Part shown: one piece after another, positions 16,860 to 27,255 of the stretch
How positions within the stretch are numbered: the first letter of the stretch is position 1
How the letters are laid out: every line of letters starts with the position of its first letter
Origin: Bradyrhizobium sp. CCBAU 53421
GTDB taxonomy: Bacteria > Pseudomonadota > Alphaproteobacteria > Rhizobiales > Xanthobacteraceae
Direction: 5' to 3'
Length of the DNA: 64,000 nucleotides
NCBI RefSeq assembly: GCF_015291625.1
Contig: NZ_CP030047.1
Location: 5,766,001-5,830,000, forward strand
Made by a program: the position numbers and the translations under genes
The notes under the pieces: model-generated
What the model was told of the DNA's origin: nothing
The model's input: the letters and a program-made list of their open reading frames with translations, nothing else
The model's database searches: none

Positions 16860-18785
16860 CTAGATCGTAACCTGGGTGCCGACCTCGACCACCCGCCCGG
16901 TCGGGATCTGGAAATAGTCGGTGGCATCGTTCGAGGAGCGGCTCAGCGCGATGAACAGATGGTCCTGCCAGCTCGGCATGCCCGAATGCGCCGCCGGCTT
17001 CAGCGCACGGCGGGACAGGAAGAACGAGGTCGACATGATGTCGAATTGCCAGCCGAGCTTGCGGGCGATCGCAAGCGTCTTCGGCACGTTCGGCTGCTCC
17101 ATGAAGCCGAACTTCAGCGTCACCTTGGAGAAGGTCTCGGTCAGCTGCTCCATCCGCACCCGCTCGGACGGATCGATGCGCGGCGTCGGCGCGGTCTCGA
17201 TGGTCAGGATGACGTTCTTCTCGTGCAGCACCTTGTAGTGCTTGAGGCTGTGCATCAGCGCGGTCGGCGCGCTGACGGGATCGCTGGTCAGGAACACCGC
17301 GGTCCCGGAGACGCGCTGCGGCGGCCGCTTCTCAAGCATCGCGACGAGATCGGCGAGCGGGAATTCCAGCTTGCGCGACTTCTCGAACAGCAGCCGGCTG
17401 CCGCGCCGCCAGGTGTACATCACCACGATCATGGCTCCGCCCAGCGCCAGCGGCACCCAACCGCCCTCGAACACCTTGAGCAGGTTGGCGGCGAGGAACG
17501 TGATGTCCAGGAACAGGAACGGCGCCACCAGCGCAGCCGCAGCGAGCGGCGACCAGCGCCAGACCTTCCAGATCACCACAAAGCCCATCATCGCCGTCAC
17601 CACCATGGTGCCGGTTACCGAGATGCCGTAGGCCGACGCCAGCGCGCTCGACGAGCGGAACATCAGCACCAGCACGATGACCGCGATGAACAGGAAGCGG
17701 TTGATGCGCGGCATGTAGATCTGGCCGGAATGCGCTTCCGAAGTGTGGCGGATCTCGAACCGCGGCATCAGGCCGAGCTGGATCGCCTGTCGCGTCAGCG
17801 AATAGGCGCCGGTAATGACGGCCTGGCTCGCGATCACCGTTGCGAGCGTTGCGAGCGCGACCATCGGGATCAACGCCCAGTCGGGGAACATCAGGAAGAA
17901 CGGGTTCTCGACGCCCTTGGGATCGCCGATCAGCAGCGCACCCTGCCCGAGATAGTTCAGCGCCAGCGACGGCAGCACGATGAACAGCCACGCGGTCTGG
18001 ATCGGTCGTTTGCCGAAATGGCCGAGGTCGGCGTAGAGCGCCTCCGCGCCGGTCACGGCGAGGAACACGGCACCGAGGGTGATGAATCCGATCACGCCGT
18101 GATGCAGCATGAACGACACCGCAAGCATCGGGTTGAACGCGAAGAACACCTCGGGATGCCGCGCGATCTGCGGCAGCGCCGCGATCGCGATCACAGCGAA
18201 CCACACGCACATCACCGGCCCGAAGAAAGCCGCGACGCGCGCGGTGCCGCGCGACTGCACCGCGAACAGGGCAACCAGGATCACCACCGTGAGCGGGACG
18301 ACATAGGGATCGAATGTCGAGGTGACGAGCTTGATGCCTTCGATCGCCGACAGCACCGACAACGCCGGCGTGATCACGGCATCGCCATAGAACAGCGCAC
18401 CGCTGATGATGCCGAGCAGCACGATCGCGGCTCCGCCCTTGGTCACCGCGCGCTGCGCCAGCGCCATCAGCGCCAGCGTCCCGCCCTCGCCGTTGTTGTC
18501 GGCACGTAGCAGGATCACGACATATTTCAGCGTGACGACGACGATCAGCGCCCACAGGATCAGGCTGAGCACGCCGAGCACCGCATGCGTCGTCACGGCG
18601 CCCTCGCCGCCGGCAGCAGCGACGACGGCCTCGCGCAGCGCGTAGAGCGGGCTGGTGCCGATGTCGCCATAGACGACACCGATGCTGCCGAGCATCAATG
18701 CTTTGAAGGTGGCGGTCGAATGCGCCTCGCCATGGCCGTTTGCCGCGGGCGTTTCCGCCGCGGTGATCGCACTCTCGGATGACAT
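16860..18785 (-). CDS. kup: Low-affinity potassium uptake protein Kup (copy 1)
   Basis: 641 aa. The Kup/HAK/KT signature [10 protein letters not shown] is at 40-49. About 12 membrane helices occupy the first ~440 residues, and a cytoplasmic C-terminal domain follows. It imports K+ with protons. I chose the ATG at 18783-18785; the longer frame has an Arg/Cys-rich tail not seen in the family. The last residues ([17 protein letters not shown]) are identical to those of the next gene, showing a tandem duplication. Confidence 0.95.
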   Translation of the reverse strand: MSSESAITAAETPAANGHGEAHSTATFKALMLGSIGVVYGDIGTSPLYALREAVVAAAGGEGAVTTHAVLGVLSLILWALIVVVTLKYVVILLRADNNGEGGTLALMALAQRAVTKGGAAIVLLGIISGALFYGDAVITPALSVLSAIEGIKLVTSTFDPYVVPLTVVILVALFAVQSRGTARVAAFFGPVMCVWFAVIAIAALPQIARHPEVFFAFNPMLAVSFMLHHGVIGFITLGAVFLAVTGAEALYADLGHFGKRPIQTAWLFIVLPSLALNYLGQGALLIGDPKGVENPFFLMFPDWALIPMVALATLATVIASQAVITGAYSLTRQAIQLGLMPRFEIRHTSEAHSGQIYMPRINRFLFIAVIVLVLMFRSSSALASAYGISVTGTMVVTAMMGFVVIWKVWRWSPLAAAALVAPFLFLDITFLAANLLKVFEGGWVPLALGGAMIVVMYTWRRGSRLLFEKSRKLEFPLADLVAMLEKRPPQRVSGTAVFLTSDPVSAPTALMHSLKHYKVLHEKNVILTIETAPTPRIDPSERVRMEQLTETFSKVTLKFGFMEQPNVPKTLAIARKLGWQFDIMSTSFFLSRRALKPAAHSGMPSWQDHLFIALSRSSNDATDYFQIPTGRVVEVGTQVTI

Positions 18786-18939
18786 GGGAAGTTGCGCCTC
18801 TGTCTTCTGCCGCACTGCACAATGCCGGGTTGCAGGCCTATACTCCCGGCAGGAATGCATAGGTTAGCACGGATTCAGGCCTCCACTATGCGTATCACGC
18901 ATAGATCACGGCTTTTCAACGCCGGAATTTGCTGTCAGC

Positions 18940-20850
18940 TCAAATAGTTACCTGAGTACCCACTTCAACCACCCGACCGGTTGGGATCTGGAAATAGTCG
19001 GTGGCATCGTTAGCCGACCGGCTCATGGCGATGAATAGGTGGTCCTGCCACTGCGGCATCCCGGACTGGGCGGACGGCTTCAGCGACCGCCGCGACACGA
19101 AGAACGAGGTCGACATGATGTCGAACTGCCAGCCGAGCTTGCGCGCGACCGCGAGCGCCTTCGGCACGTTCGGCGATTCCATATAGCCGAACCGCAGCCG
19201 CACCGCGGTGAACTTGTCGCTGACCTTCTCCATGTTGACGCGCTCCGACACGTCGACGCGCGGCGTTGGAGCAGTCTCGATGGTCAGGATCACATTGTGC
19301 TCGTGCAGCACCTTGTTGTGCTTGAGATTGTGCAAGAGCGCGGTCGGCACGAAGCTCGGGTCGCTGGTCAGGAACACCGCGGTGCCCTTGACGATATGCG
19401 GCGGCCGCTTCTCCAGACTGTGGATCAGATCGCGCAGCGGCACCTCGATGCGGCGGGTCTTCGCGATGAGGATCGCGGCGCCGCGACGCCAGGTCCAGAT
19501 CATCGTCGCCATCACGACGCCGAACAACAGCGGCACCCAGGCGCCCTCGAACAGCTTCAGCAAATTCGCGCTGAAGAAGGTCATGTCGACGATCACGAAC
19601 GGCAGGATCAATGCCGCGGCCGACGCCACGCGCCAGTTCCACAGCCTCCAGATCACGATGAAGCCCATGATGCCGTCGGCAACCATGGTGGTGGAAACGG
19701 CGATGCCGTAGGCCGAGGCGAGCCCGCTCGAGGTGCGGAACAGCAGCACCAGCAGCAGCACGCCGATCAGCAGCAGCCGGTTGACCCGCGGCAGATAGAT
19801 CTGGCCGGCATGGGTCTCCGAGGTGTAGCGGACCTCGAAGCGCGGCAAGAGCCCGAGCTGCACCGCCTGGCTGATCAGCGAATAGGCGCCGGTGATGACG
19901 GCTTGGCTCGCGATCACGGTCGCGGCGGTGGCGAGCCCGACCAGCGGCAGCAGCAGCACGTCGGGCACCATGCGGTAGAACGAGTTCTCGATCGCGGCGG
20001 GATCGGACAGCACCAGCGCGCCCTGCCCGAAATAATTCAGCAGCAGCGAGGGCAGCACGAAGAACAGCCAGCCGGACTGGATCGGCTTGCGGCCGAAATG
20101 CCCGAGGTCGGCGTACAGCGCCTCGCCGCCGGTGACCGCGAGGAACACCGCGCCCAAGGTCACCAGGCCGACGGTGCCGTGAGTCAGCAGGAATTGGATC
20201 GCGTAATAGGGATTGATCGCCGCCAGCACCGACGGATCGTCCATGATGTGGACGACGCCCATCACCGCGAGCGAGGCGAACCACGTGACCATCACCGGCC
20301 CGAACGCGGAGGCGACGCGCGCGGTGCCGGAGCTCTGCACCGAGAACAGCAGCACGAGGATCAGGATCGTCAGCGGCACCACATAGTGCTCGAGATGCGG
20401 CGTGGCGAGCTTGAGGCCCTCGACCGCCGACAGCACCGAGATCGCCGGCGTAATCATGGAATCGCCGATGAACATCGAGGCGCCGACCACGCCGAGTGCG
20501 AGCAGCGGCCAGCTGCGCCGCCCGATCGCGCGCTGGCCGAGCGCCATCAGCGACAGCGTGCCGCCCTCGCCATTGTTGTCGGCGCGCAGCAGCAGCAGCA
20601 CGTATTTGGCGGTGACGACGGTGAACAGCGCCCACAGGATCAGGCTGAGCACGCCCAGCACCATGATCCGGGTCACCGGCTGGCCGTGCGCGGCGCCGCC
20701 GACCGCCTCGCGGAATGCGTAGAGCGGCGAGGTTCCGATATCGCCGAACACGACGCCGATACTGCCCAGTGTCAGCGCCCAGAAGCCGGCGGCGCCTTGG
20801 CCTTTGCCGTGAGTTTCCTGGGCTTCGGTGGAAGAGACGCTGACAGCCAT
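18940..20850 (-). CDS. kup: Low-affinity potassium uptake protein Kup (copy 2)
   Basis: 636 aa, start ATG at 20848-20850. The signature [10 protein letters not shown] is at 36-45, with about 12 helices and a C-terminal domain as in copy 1. The two copies are clearly paralogous along their whole length, and the C-terminal 17 residues are identical. It lies upstream of copy 1 on the same strand with a 154-bp gap, so each copy may have its own promoter. Confidence 0.95.
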   Translation of the reverse strand: MAVSVSSTEAQETHGKGQGAAGFWALTLGSIGVVFGDIGTSPLYAFREAVGGAAHGQPVTRIMVLGVLSLILWALFTVVTAKYVLLLLRADNNGEGGTLSLMALGQRAIGRRSWPLLALGVVGASMFIGDSMITPAISVLSAVEGLKLATPHLEHYVVPLTILILVLLFSVQSSGTARVASAFGPVMVTWFASLAVMGVVHIMDDPSVLAAINPYYAIQFLLTHGTVGLVTLGAVFLAVTGGEALYADLGHFGRKPIQSGWLFFVLPSLLLNYFGQGALVLSDPAAIENSFYRMVPDVLLLPLVGLATAATVIASQAVITGAYSLISQAVQLGLLPRFEVRYTSETHAGQIYLPRVNRLLLIGVLLLVLLFRTSSGLASAYGIAVSTTMVADGIMGFIVIWRLWNWRVASAAALILPFVIVDMTFFSANLLKLFEGAWVPLLFGVVMATMIWTWRRGAAILIAKTRRIEVPLRDLIHSLEKRPPHIVKGTAVFLTSDPSFVPTALLHNLKHNKVLHEHNVILTIETAPTPRVDVSERVNMEKVSDKFTAVRLRFGYMESPNVPKALAVARKLGWQFDIMSTSFFVSRRSLKPSAQSGMPQWQDHLFIAMSRSANDATDYFQIPTGRVVEVGTQVTI

Positions 20851-20964
20851 GGCGAGGTTGGAACGCCCGATCGGTTGATTTTGATCCGCGCGGCTATCGA
20901 CGCTTCCGCCCCGCCTGTCAACCAACCAACTGGGCTAGCTTGACGGTAGCATGGTAACCCGAAG

Positions 20965-21795
20965 CTACGGCTTCAGGTCCGGCGGCAGCGGCGGATTTTC
21001 CCGCATCAACGTGATGGTCACGCGACGGTTCGCCGGCAGCGTCGGATCGTCGGGAAACAGCGGCTGGCCGTCCGCCTTGCCGGAAACCGCGAAGACGTGG
21101 GACGGCGGCAGCCCTTCCCGCTCCAGGATCTGCCGCACCGCATTGGCGCGGTCGGCGGAGAGGTCGAAGGCGTCGTAATCGCTGCGCGCCGGCACGAAGC
21201 CTGCGGCTGTATGCCCCACGATCGCGACCCTGAGCGGCGTCGCCTTCAGGGGCGCTGCGAGTTTCTGGATCAGCCGGCGGGTGCGCTCATACGGCTCCCT
21301 GGAACCGTCGGCGAACATCGAGCGGCCGTCCTGGTCGACGATCTCGAGGTTGAGCCCCTCCTTCGTCTCCTCGAACATGATGTTCTTGGAGACCTCGGTC
21401 AGCTCCGGCATGTCCTGCAGCGCCTGGCGGAGCGAGGCGGAGGCGAGCGCGAATTCGCGATCGATCTTCAGCCGCGCGCCGTTGATCTGGCTGCGCTCCT
21501 GCTCGTCCGGCGTCGGATTGGCGGAGGATTCCTCCGGCGAGATGTGCTCGACATTCTTGAGCTTCGGCCGGGTCGGCAGACCGTCGGACTCGACGATCCC
21601 TGAATAGCGCACATTGGTCTGCACGCCGAAGGCGTCGCGCATCGAGCCGGCGACGATCTTCAGCTTGTTGTTGTCCATGGTCGAGAACGCGACGAGCATC
21701 ACGAAGAAGCTCATCATCAGGCCCATCAGGTCGGCGAAGGTCACGAACCAGCCGTGACCTCCACCGTGGGCGTCGCCGCGCTTTTTCTTGGCCAT
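20965..21795 (-). CDS. motB: Flagellar motor stator protein MotB-like (OmpA domain)
   Basis: 276 aa. A short cytoplasmic basic tail precedes one membrane helix (about 16-38) with the proton-channel Asp22 in F-A-D-L-M. A long linker and a C-terminal OmpA/MotB peptidoglycan-binding domain (about 150-270) follow, ending with the N-R-R-V motif. With MotA it would form the stator. It starts 42 bp after motA on the same strand. No other flagellar genes are in the window. Confidence 0.9.
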   Translation of the reverse strand: MAKKKRGDAHGGGHGWFVTFADLMGLMMSFFVMLVAFSTMDNNKLKIVAGSMRDAFGVQTNVRYSGIVESDGLPTRPKLKNVEHISPEESSANPTPDEQERSQINGARLKIDREFALASASLRQALQDMPELTEVSKNIMFEETKEGLNLEIVDQDGRSMFADGSREPYERTRRLIQKLAAPLKATPLRVAIVGHTAAGFVPARSDYDAFDLSADRANAVRQILEREGLPPSHVFAVSGKADGQPLFPDDPTLPANRRVTITLMRENPPLPPDLKP

Positions 21796-21837
21796 TGTCG
21801 CGTTTTTCCGGCTGCGTTTCCCGAACCCGCCGGCCGG

Positions 21838-22611
21838 TTAGGCCGGGACCGGCTCGCCTTCCTCGTGGCGATGCTTCTCCGGCAGATAGGCCAGCAGCAT
21901 CTCGCGCACCAGCGCGGGGCTCTTGGAATCGCGGATCATCAGGATGCCGTCGATGATCAGCGTGCGGTTGGTCTCCTCGTCGAGCAGCTTGCCGTGCAGC
22001 TTGTCGGCGATCGGCAGACAGAACAGGTTGGCGACCAGCGCGCCGTACAAGGTCGCGAGCAGCGCGGTCGCCATGAACGGGCCGAGCTTGGAGGGATCGG
22101 TCATGTTGGCGAACATCTGCACCATGCCGATCAGCGTGCCGATCATGCCGAAGGCCGGGGCGCAGTCGCCGATCGCGCGGTAGATCTTGCTGCCCTCGTC
22201 GAGGTGCATCAGGAAATTGTCGCGATCGCGCTCCATGTTGTCGCGGATGAATTCGAGATCGTAGCCGTCGGCGACGTAGCGGATGCCCTTGGCGAGGAAC
22301 GGCTCGTCGGTCTCGACCTTCTCGAGGCCGACCGGGCCCTGCTTGCGGGCGATCTCGGCGATGCGGGCGAGCTCGTCGACGAGGTCGCGGGCCGACAGCC
22401 GGCTCATGGTGAAAGCGAACTTGGCGCCGAGCGGCAGGCCGTGCAGCATCACGCCGAGTGGAAAGCGGATCATCGTCGCGGCGATCGAGCCGCCGAAGAT
22501 GATGATCATGGCGTGTTCGGAGATGAACATGTGCAGGTCGCCGCCCATGAACATCATCACCGCGATGACGATGATGCCAGCTAACAGCCCGGCGCCAGTC
22601 ATGATATCCAT
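21838..22611 (-). CDS. motA: Flagellar motor stator protein MotA/PomA-like
   Basis: 257 aa with four membrane helices: near 5-25, 32-50, about 145-168 (G-M-I-G-T-L-I-G-M-V) and about 178-200. A large cytoplasmic loop between helices 2 and 3 holds charged residues that contact the rotor. The compact PomA-like form suggests a stator of the single-domain type. The ATG at 22609-22611 is preceded by GGAG at proper spacing; the four-codon longer start is less likely. It forms an operon with motB. Confidence 0.9.
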   Translation of the reverse strand: MDIMTGAGLLAGIIVIAVMMFMGGDLHMFISEHAMIIIFGGSIAATMIRFPLGVMLHGLPLGAKFAFTMSRLSARDLVDELARIAEIARKQGPVGLEKVETDEPFLAKGIRYVADGYDLEFIRDNMERDRDNFLMHLDEGSKIYRAIGDCAPAFGMIGTLIGMVQMFANMTDPSKLGPFMATALLATLYGALVANLFCLPIADKLHGKLLDEETNRTLIIDGILMIRDSKSPALVREMLLAYLPEKHRHEEGEPVPA

Positions 22612-22854
22612 AGGAGACTCCAACGCGTACGCAACCTGCCCGTCCTGGACGGCGCGCAGCCCAAGGCGGGCCGCGTGGAAAACCCTAACGTTAACGCCAT
22701 TAAGGACGCGTTACCGAATTTGGTAGGGATAACAACGGGTAAACGGTCGCCTTTTCGCGATGTCGTTGAAGATGCTGGCTTTCCGCATGGGGCGCCGTCG
22801 CCGCATGCGCAAAAGCCCTCCCCGTAGAACAACGGACATGAGATAGGTTCAACC

Positions 22855-22958
22855 AGAGCGTTTTCGAGCGAAGTGGGTACCGGTTCGCGTAAAGAAACGC
22901 GTCAACACAAGAATCTGGAGCCCCGTTCCGATTCAATCGGAACGGAAAAGGCTCCAGA
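22855..22958. repeat. Interspersed element with 11-bp perfect hairpin, in the 373-bp gap before the quinone oxidoreductase
   Basis: It begins AGAGCGTTTTCGAGCGAAGT and ends at GGCTCCAGAG. It contains the perfect inverted repeat CCGTTCCGATT-C-AATCGGAACGG (22923-22945), enclosed by CTGGAG / CTCCAG. Elements with this start are common in bradyrhizobial intergenic DNA. The rest of the gap (22612-22854) between motA and the rightward gene shows no gene. Confidence 0.7.
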
Positions 22959-22984
22959 GGAAACGAACAAGCGAGCAGCACAGG

Positions 22985-23962
22985 ATGAAGGCGGTCGTCG
23001 TCGAGCAATATGCGCCCATCGATCAGATCGGGCTGAAGGAGATCGCCACGCCCGAATCCGGCCCCGGACAGATCCGTATCCGGGTCCACGCCGCGAGCAT
23101 CGGCTTCGTCGACGGCCTGAAGGTCGAGGGCCGCTACCAGACCAAGGATACCCTGCCCTTTACGCCCGGTGCGGAATTCGCCGGCGTGGTCGACGCGGTC
23201 GCGGACGATGTCGCCGGCATCAGGCCGGGCATGCGGGTGATGGGCGCGGCGCGCTCGGGCGCGCTGGCCGAGTACATCGTGGTGCCCCCTGCCGCCGTCG
23301 AGGTGATGCCTGACGGCCTGTCGATGGAGGCCGCCGCGGCCTTCCGCACCAATTACCTCACCGCGCTCTATGCGCTCGCCGAGCGCGGCTCGCTCAAGGC
23401 CGGCGAGCAGCTGCTGGTGCTTGGTGCCGCCGGCGGTACCGGCATCGCCGCCATTCAGGTCGGCAAGCTGCTCGGTGCGCGCGTCATTGCGGCCGCCTCG
23501 ACCGACGAGAAGCGCAGCTTCGCCGCCGGCTTCGGCGCCGACGCCACCGTCGACTATACGAAGCCGGATTGGCGCGACGCGCTGAAGGACGCGACCGGCG
23601 GCCATGGTCCGGACGTAATCTTCGATCCGGTCGGCGGCGAGGTCTCGCTGCAGGCCTTCCGCTCGATCGCCTGGAACGGCCGCCATGTCGTGGTCGGCTT
23701 CGCGGCCGGTCGCATCCCCGCTTTGCCGTTCAACCTGCCGCTCCTGAAGGGCGGCATTCTGGTCGGCGTCGATGCCGCGCAGATCGCGCGCCGCGAGCCC
23801 GAAGCGCAGGCGCGCGTGATGACGCAATTGTCGACCTGGCTGAACGAGGGCCACTTGACGCCTGTCGTCGGCAAGGTGTTCGAGCTTGAAGATTTCCGTG
23901 CGGCGTTCACGACCATGCAGACCCGCGCGGCGCTCGGCAAGATGGTGGTGCGGATCGGTTAG
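22985..23962 (+). CDS. Zinc-independent NADPH:quinone oxidoreductase (MDR family)
   Basis: 325 aa. GroES-like N-terminal domain and a Rossmann domain with the A-A-G-G-T-G-I-A-A motif near residues 144-152. The structural and catalytic zinc-binding Cys residues are absent, placing it in the quinone oxidoreductase branch of medium-chain dehydrogenases. It would reduce quinones or enoyl/enone compounds with NADPH. The start is close behind an interspersed element; no operon partner follows. Confidence 0.88.
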   Translation: MKAVVVEQYAPIDQIGLKEIATPESGPGQIRIRVHAASIGFVDGLKVEGRYQTKDTLPFTPGAEFAGVVDAVADDVAGIRPGMRVMGAARSGALAEYIVVPPAAVEVMPDGLSMEAAAAFRTNYLTALYALAERGSLKAGEQLLVLGAAGGTGIAAIQVGKLLGARVIAAASTDEKRSFAAGFGADATVDYTKPDWRDALKDATGGHGPDVIFDPVGGEVSLQAFRSIAWNGRHVVVGFAAGRIPALPFNLPLLKGGILVGVDAAQIARREPEAQARVMTQLSTWLNEGHLTPVVGKVFELEDFRAAFTTMQTRAALGKMVVRIG

Positions 23963-24022
23963 CGGGAGAGGCGAAGGAACGTCGATCGCACGTCCCCTGC
24001 CGCAGAACTGCCGCGGCCGCGA

Positions 24023-24226
24023 TCAGCCGAACAGCGCCGGAAACGCATCCTGCCCGGTCAGGGCGAGGCGCTCGAGCCGCTCGGCCAGTCCGCCGCGGAT
24101 TTGCCGCTTCACCGCGCGGAATCCCGGCTGCGCAGCGAGGCTCCTTGCGGCCGCGATCGATTTGGATTGCAGATCCGCGCCCGCGCACAGCGCATCGAGT
24201 AAAAAGCCTGCCCGACGTTCTCGCAT
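24023..24226 (-). pseudogene. Possible C-terminal remnant of an enoyl-CoA hydratase-like gene
   Basis: A 67-codon open frame just downstream of the quinone oxidoreductase, opposite strand. The segment A-A-A-R-S-L-A-A-Q-P-G-F-R-A-V-K-R-Q-I-R-G resembles the C-terminal helix of crotonase-fold proteins. The body of such a gene would have to lie where the haloalkane dehalogenase gene now starts (24257), so it would be truncated. There is no clear ribosome site. This may be chance; confidence is low. Confidence 0.3.
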
Positions 24227-24256
24227 GGCCGAACGACGAACCGAAAAGGGAGAGAC

Positions 24257-25144
24257 ATGCAGACGCTTCGAACAGCGGACGAGCGCTTCGCGGAGTTGCC
24301 GGGATTTGGCTTCGCACCGCGTTACATCGAGATCGGCCCGTTGCGCATGCACTATCTCGACGAGGGACCGAAGACCGCGCCGGTGGCGCTTTGCCTGCAT
24401 GGCCAGCCGACCTGGGCCTATCTCTATCGCAAGATGATCCCGGCGCTGCTCGCCGCGGGATTCCGCGTCGTGGCACCGGACCTGTTCGGCTTCGGCCGGT
24501 CCGACAAGCCGGTGGACGAGGACATCTACACTTTCGACTTCCATCGATCCTCGGTGATGTCCCTGATCGAGGCGCTCGACCTGCGCCGCATCATGCTGGT
24601 GTGCCAGGATTGGGGCGGATTGATCGGACTGACGGTGCCCATGGACATGACGGATCGCTTCGATCGACTGCTCGTGATGAACACGATGCTGGGCACGGGA
24701 GACGCGCCGCTCGGCGAAGGCTTTCTCGCCTGGCGCGCCTTCTCCAATCGCAGCCCGGACATGGACATCGCGGCACTGATGCAGCGCGCGGTCCCTGGTC
24801 TCACGGACAAGGAAGCCGCCGCCTACGCCGCGCCCTATCCGGACCAGCGATACAAGGCCGGCGTCCGACGCTTCCCCAATCTGGTGCCGGACCGGCCCGA
24901 CGCCGGCGGCGCCGCGCTGTCGCGCCGCGCACGGGACTTCTGGTCGCAGCAATGGGCTGGACAGAGCTTCATGGCTGTCGGCATGAAGGACCCGGTGCTC
25001 GGGCCGCCCGTGATGAACGCGCTGCGACAGGTGATCCGGAATTGTCCGCTGCCGCTCGAACTGCAAGACGCCGGGCATTTCGTACAGGAGGCCGGCGAGA
25101 TCATCGTCGTAGAGGCGATGAAGGCGTTCGGTCCGGCACGCTGA
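24257..25144 (+). CDS. dhmA: Haloalkane dehalogenase (HLD-I type)
   Basis: 295 aa alpha/beta hydrolase. The nucleophile is Asp118 in C-Q-D-W-G-G, where the adjacent Trp119 is a halide-stabilising residue in this family. The oxyanion motif H-G-Q-P-T-W-A-Y-L-Y is at 49-58. The catalytic acid fits Asp245 in G-M-K-D-P and the base is His274 in D-A-G-H-F. This order (acid late, after the cap) matches subfamily HLD-I. It would hydrolyse C-halogen bonds of haloalkanes; the natural substrate is unknown. No regulator or haloacid dehalogenase lies adjacent. Confidence 0.9.
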   Translation: MQTLRTADERFAELPGFGFAPRYIEIGPLRMHYLDEGPKTAPVALCLHGQPTWAYLYRKMIPALLAAGFRVVAPDLFGFGRSDKPVDEDIYTFDFHRSSVMSLIEALDLRRIMLVCQDWGGLIGLTVPMDMTDRFDRLLVMNTMLGTGDAPLGEGFLAWRAFSNRSPDMDIAALMQRAVPGLTDKEAAAYAAPYPDQRYKAGVRRFPNLVPDRPDAGGAALSRRARDFWSQQWAGQSFMAVGMKDPVLGPPVMNALRQVIRNCPLPLELQDAGHFVQEAGEIIVVEAMKAFGPAR

Positions 25145-25254
25145 CGCGCGTGATGACACCATTGTCGTCCCGGCGAAAGGCAAATTATCACACGTTATTG
25201 TCGCCCGGTTTCACGCCTCCTACCGTTTGCCGAAAACGGCAGTGGGGTGAGAAA

Positions 25255-25443
25255 ATGCAGGACATGCTGACGCATCTGGAGAAGCTTCGCACCGACGCTG
25301 CGGAGTGCGCTTTGATCCGCGACCTGGCCACTGACATCCAGAAGCGCGAATTGTTCACCAAGCTCGCCGCGCATCTTGCGGCCCTCGCCGCGGAAGTCGA
25401 GAAGGCGATCGCCGCGGCCGGCAAGCAAGGCGAAGCCGTCTAG
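25255..25443 (+). CDS. Small helical hypothetical protein
   Basis: 62 aa, nearly all predicted helix: leucine- and alanine-rich with heptad-like spacing (L-x-x-L-A-A-H-L-A-A-L-A-A-E-V) suggesting a coiled coil. The ATG at 25255 follows GGGGTGAG at good spacing. I do not recognise the family, but similar short proteins are common in rhizobia. Confidence 0.65.
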   Translation: MQDMLTHLEKLRTDAAECALIRDLATDIQKRELFTKLAAHLAALAAEVEKAIAAAGKQGEAV

Positions 25444-25733
25444 TACGCGGCAGGGACCGGTTTGGGTCACGCGAGCGCGCGATCTCCCACACTGCAATCG
25501 GATCGCGGGAACCAACGCCGCGGCGGCGCATTGTCGCTTCACTCATCGGTTGAGAGGTCACATGCTGCCAGTATCGGTATGCGCGCCGATAATGTAGCAT
25601 TCCTTGTCCGACGAAGAGCCAATTTGCCGCCGTCTGTTTTATTTCAGGATTCCCCCTTGGCAGTTTTCTTGGCACTTTTTGCATATCGAGCGTCCCGGTC
25701 GCGCGAGCGGATCTCCTCCGCCAGAGCCGCGCG

Positions 25734-25967
25734 ATGAAGACGGACAAGGCCATATGGTATGTCTCGTTCGCCATGAGGACGCCTGACGCCGGACATCACC
25801 GCTTCGCGCGCCAGACCCGTACCTTCACGACCGAGCAGGACGCCAAGGCGTTCGCGCGCACCCTGCTCGATCAGACCCAGGACGTCAGCGCCGGAACGAT
25901 CAATCCGCATGTGCCGAGACGCGTGGTCGCACCGGCTGCGATCACCGCTTGGGCCGGCGAGAGTTGA
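25734..25967 (+). CDS. Small hypothetical protein
   Basis: 77 aa, basic, with W-Y-V-S-F-A-M-R-T-P and a central T-F-T-T-E-Q-D-A-K-A-F-A-R segment that looks like an alpha/beta fold. No family recognised. The 290 bp before it hold no other gene, and this stretch has a somewhat lower GC than the surroundings. It ends 16 bp before the convergent D-amino acid dehydrogenase gene. Confidence 0.6.
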   Translation: MKTDKAIWYVSFAMRTPDAGHHRFARQTRTFTTEQDAKAFARTLLDQTQDVSAGTINPHVPRRVVAPAAITAWAGES

Positions 25968-25983
25968 GGCTTGCGTTTCGTCC

Positions 25984-27255
25984 CTACAGAAACCGCGACG
26001 GCGCAAACGGTTGCAGCGAAATCTCCGGCGGCTTGCCGCTGAGCAATTGCGCGACCAGCCGGCCGGTGCGAGCCGAGCCGACCAGCCCGACATGGCCGTG
26101 GCCGAACGCATACACCACGTCGCGCGAAGCACGGCTGTGGCCGATGCAGGGCCGCCCGTCGGGCATGCTCGGGCGGTGGCCGAACCAGGTCTTGATGCGC
26201 GAGGCTGGAATGTCCTTCGGCAGCTTCGGGAACATGCTGAGGAGATGCTCGCGCAGGATCTCGGCGCGCTTCCAGTTCGGTGCGGCGTCGAGCCCGGCGA
26301 TCTCCACCGTGCCGGCGGCACGCAGGCCCTTGTCGGTCCAGTTGACCACCATCTTGGCGTCGGAGGCCATCATCGAATTGCGCGGTCCGGTCTCCGGATT
26401 CTCGATCATGACGTGATAGCCGCGCTCGGTTTCGAGCGGCAGCGGATCGCCGATCGACGCGGTCAGCTGCTTCGAGCGCGCGCCGGCGGCAACCACCGCC
26501 GCATCGCAGGCGATCTCGCCGGTTTCGGTGACCACGGCTACGAGCCTGTCACCCGCAAGCCTGAGGCCTGTGGCCTTGGCGGCGATGCGCTCCGCGCCGT
26601 TCGCGACCGCGTGCGCGGCGAGCGCTGCGACGTAGGCGCCGGGATCGCGGCAGCGGCCGGCCTCCTCCACCACGACGCCGAACTTGTAGCGCGGATGCAG
26701 ATCGGGCTCGCGCTGGCGCATCTCGTCTTCATCGAGCTCCAGCCATGCGATGCCGACGCGCTTGCGGATGCGCCAGCCGAGGTCGCGGTCGAACGGCGCG
26801 CGCGACGGAAACACGTGCATCACCCCGCGCCGCTCGATCAGCTCGGGCACGCCGGCCTCCTCGGCGAGTTGCCGGTGCAGCAGCGGCGCGTCCTTCAGCA
26901 GATCGCGCATCGCCCGCGCAGTGGCTTCGACCTGCGGCTCGGTCCAGCTCGACAGCAGATACTTGACCAGCCACGGCAGAGCCTTCGGCAAATACGACCA
27001 GCGGATCGCGAGCGGCCCGAGCGGGTCCATCAGATAGCCCGGCACCTTCTTCCAGGTGCCAGGCTCGGCCGGCGGAATCACCGAATGCGACGACAGCCAG
27101 CCAGCATTGCCATAGCTCGCCGCCTGGGTGCCACCGGGCTCGCCCGGATCGATCAGCGTGACACGATGTCCCTCGCGCAGCGCCTCGATGGCGCTGATCA
27201 CGCCGACCGCGCCGGCGCCGATGATCGCGACGTGACGGCGAGCCGGCTCGGACAT
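25984..27255 (-). CDS. D-amino acid dehydrogenase-like FAD oxidoreductase (DadA family)
   Basis: 423 aa. The dinucleotide-binding motif G-A-G-A-V-G is at 13-18, followed by the DAO-family substrate domain, and the C-terminus has G-H-G-H-V-G-L near residue 390. It would oxidise D-amino acids or related amines and pass electrons to quinone at the inner membrane. Its ATG overlaps the TGA of the upstream ThDP enzyme by one base (TGATG), so translation is coupled. That pairing suggests both act on one pathway. Substrate unknown. Confidence 0.88.
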   Translation of the reverse strand: MSEPARRHVAIIGAGAVGVISAIEALREGHRVTLIDPGEPGGTQAASYGNAGWLSSHSVIPPAEPGTWKKVPGYLMDPLGPLAIRWSYLPKALPWLVKYLLSSWTEPQVEATARAMRDLLKDAPLLHRQLAEEAGVPELIERRGVMHVFPSRAPFDRDLGWRIRKRVGIAWLELDEDEMRQREPDLHPRYKFGVVVEEAGRCRDPGAYVAALAAHAVANGAERIAAKATGLRLAGDRLVAVVTETGEIACDAAVVAAGARSKQLTASIGDPLPLETERGYHVMIENPETGPRNSMMASDAKMVVNWTDKGLRAAGTVEIAGLDAAPNWKRAEILREHLLSMFPKLPKDIPASRIKTWFGHRPSMPDGRPCIGHSRASRDVVYAFGHGHVGLVGSARTGRLVAQLLSGKPPEISLQPFAPSRFL

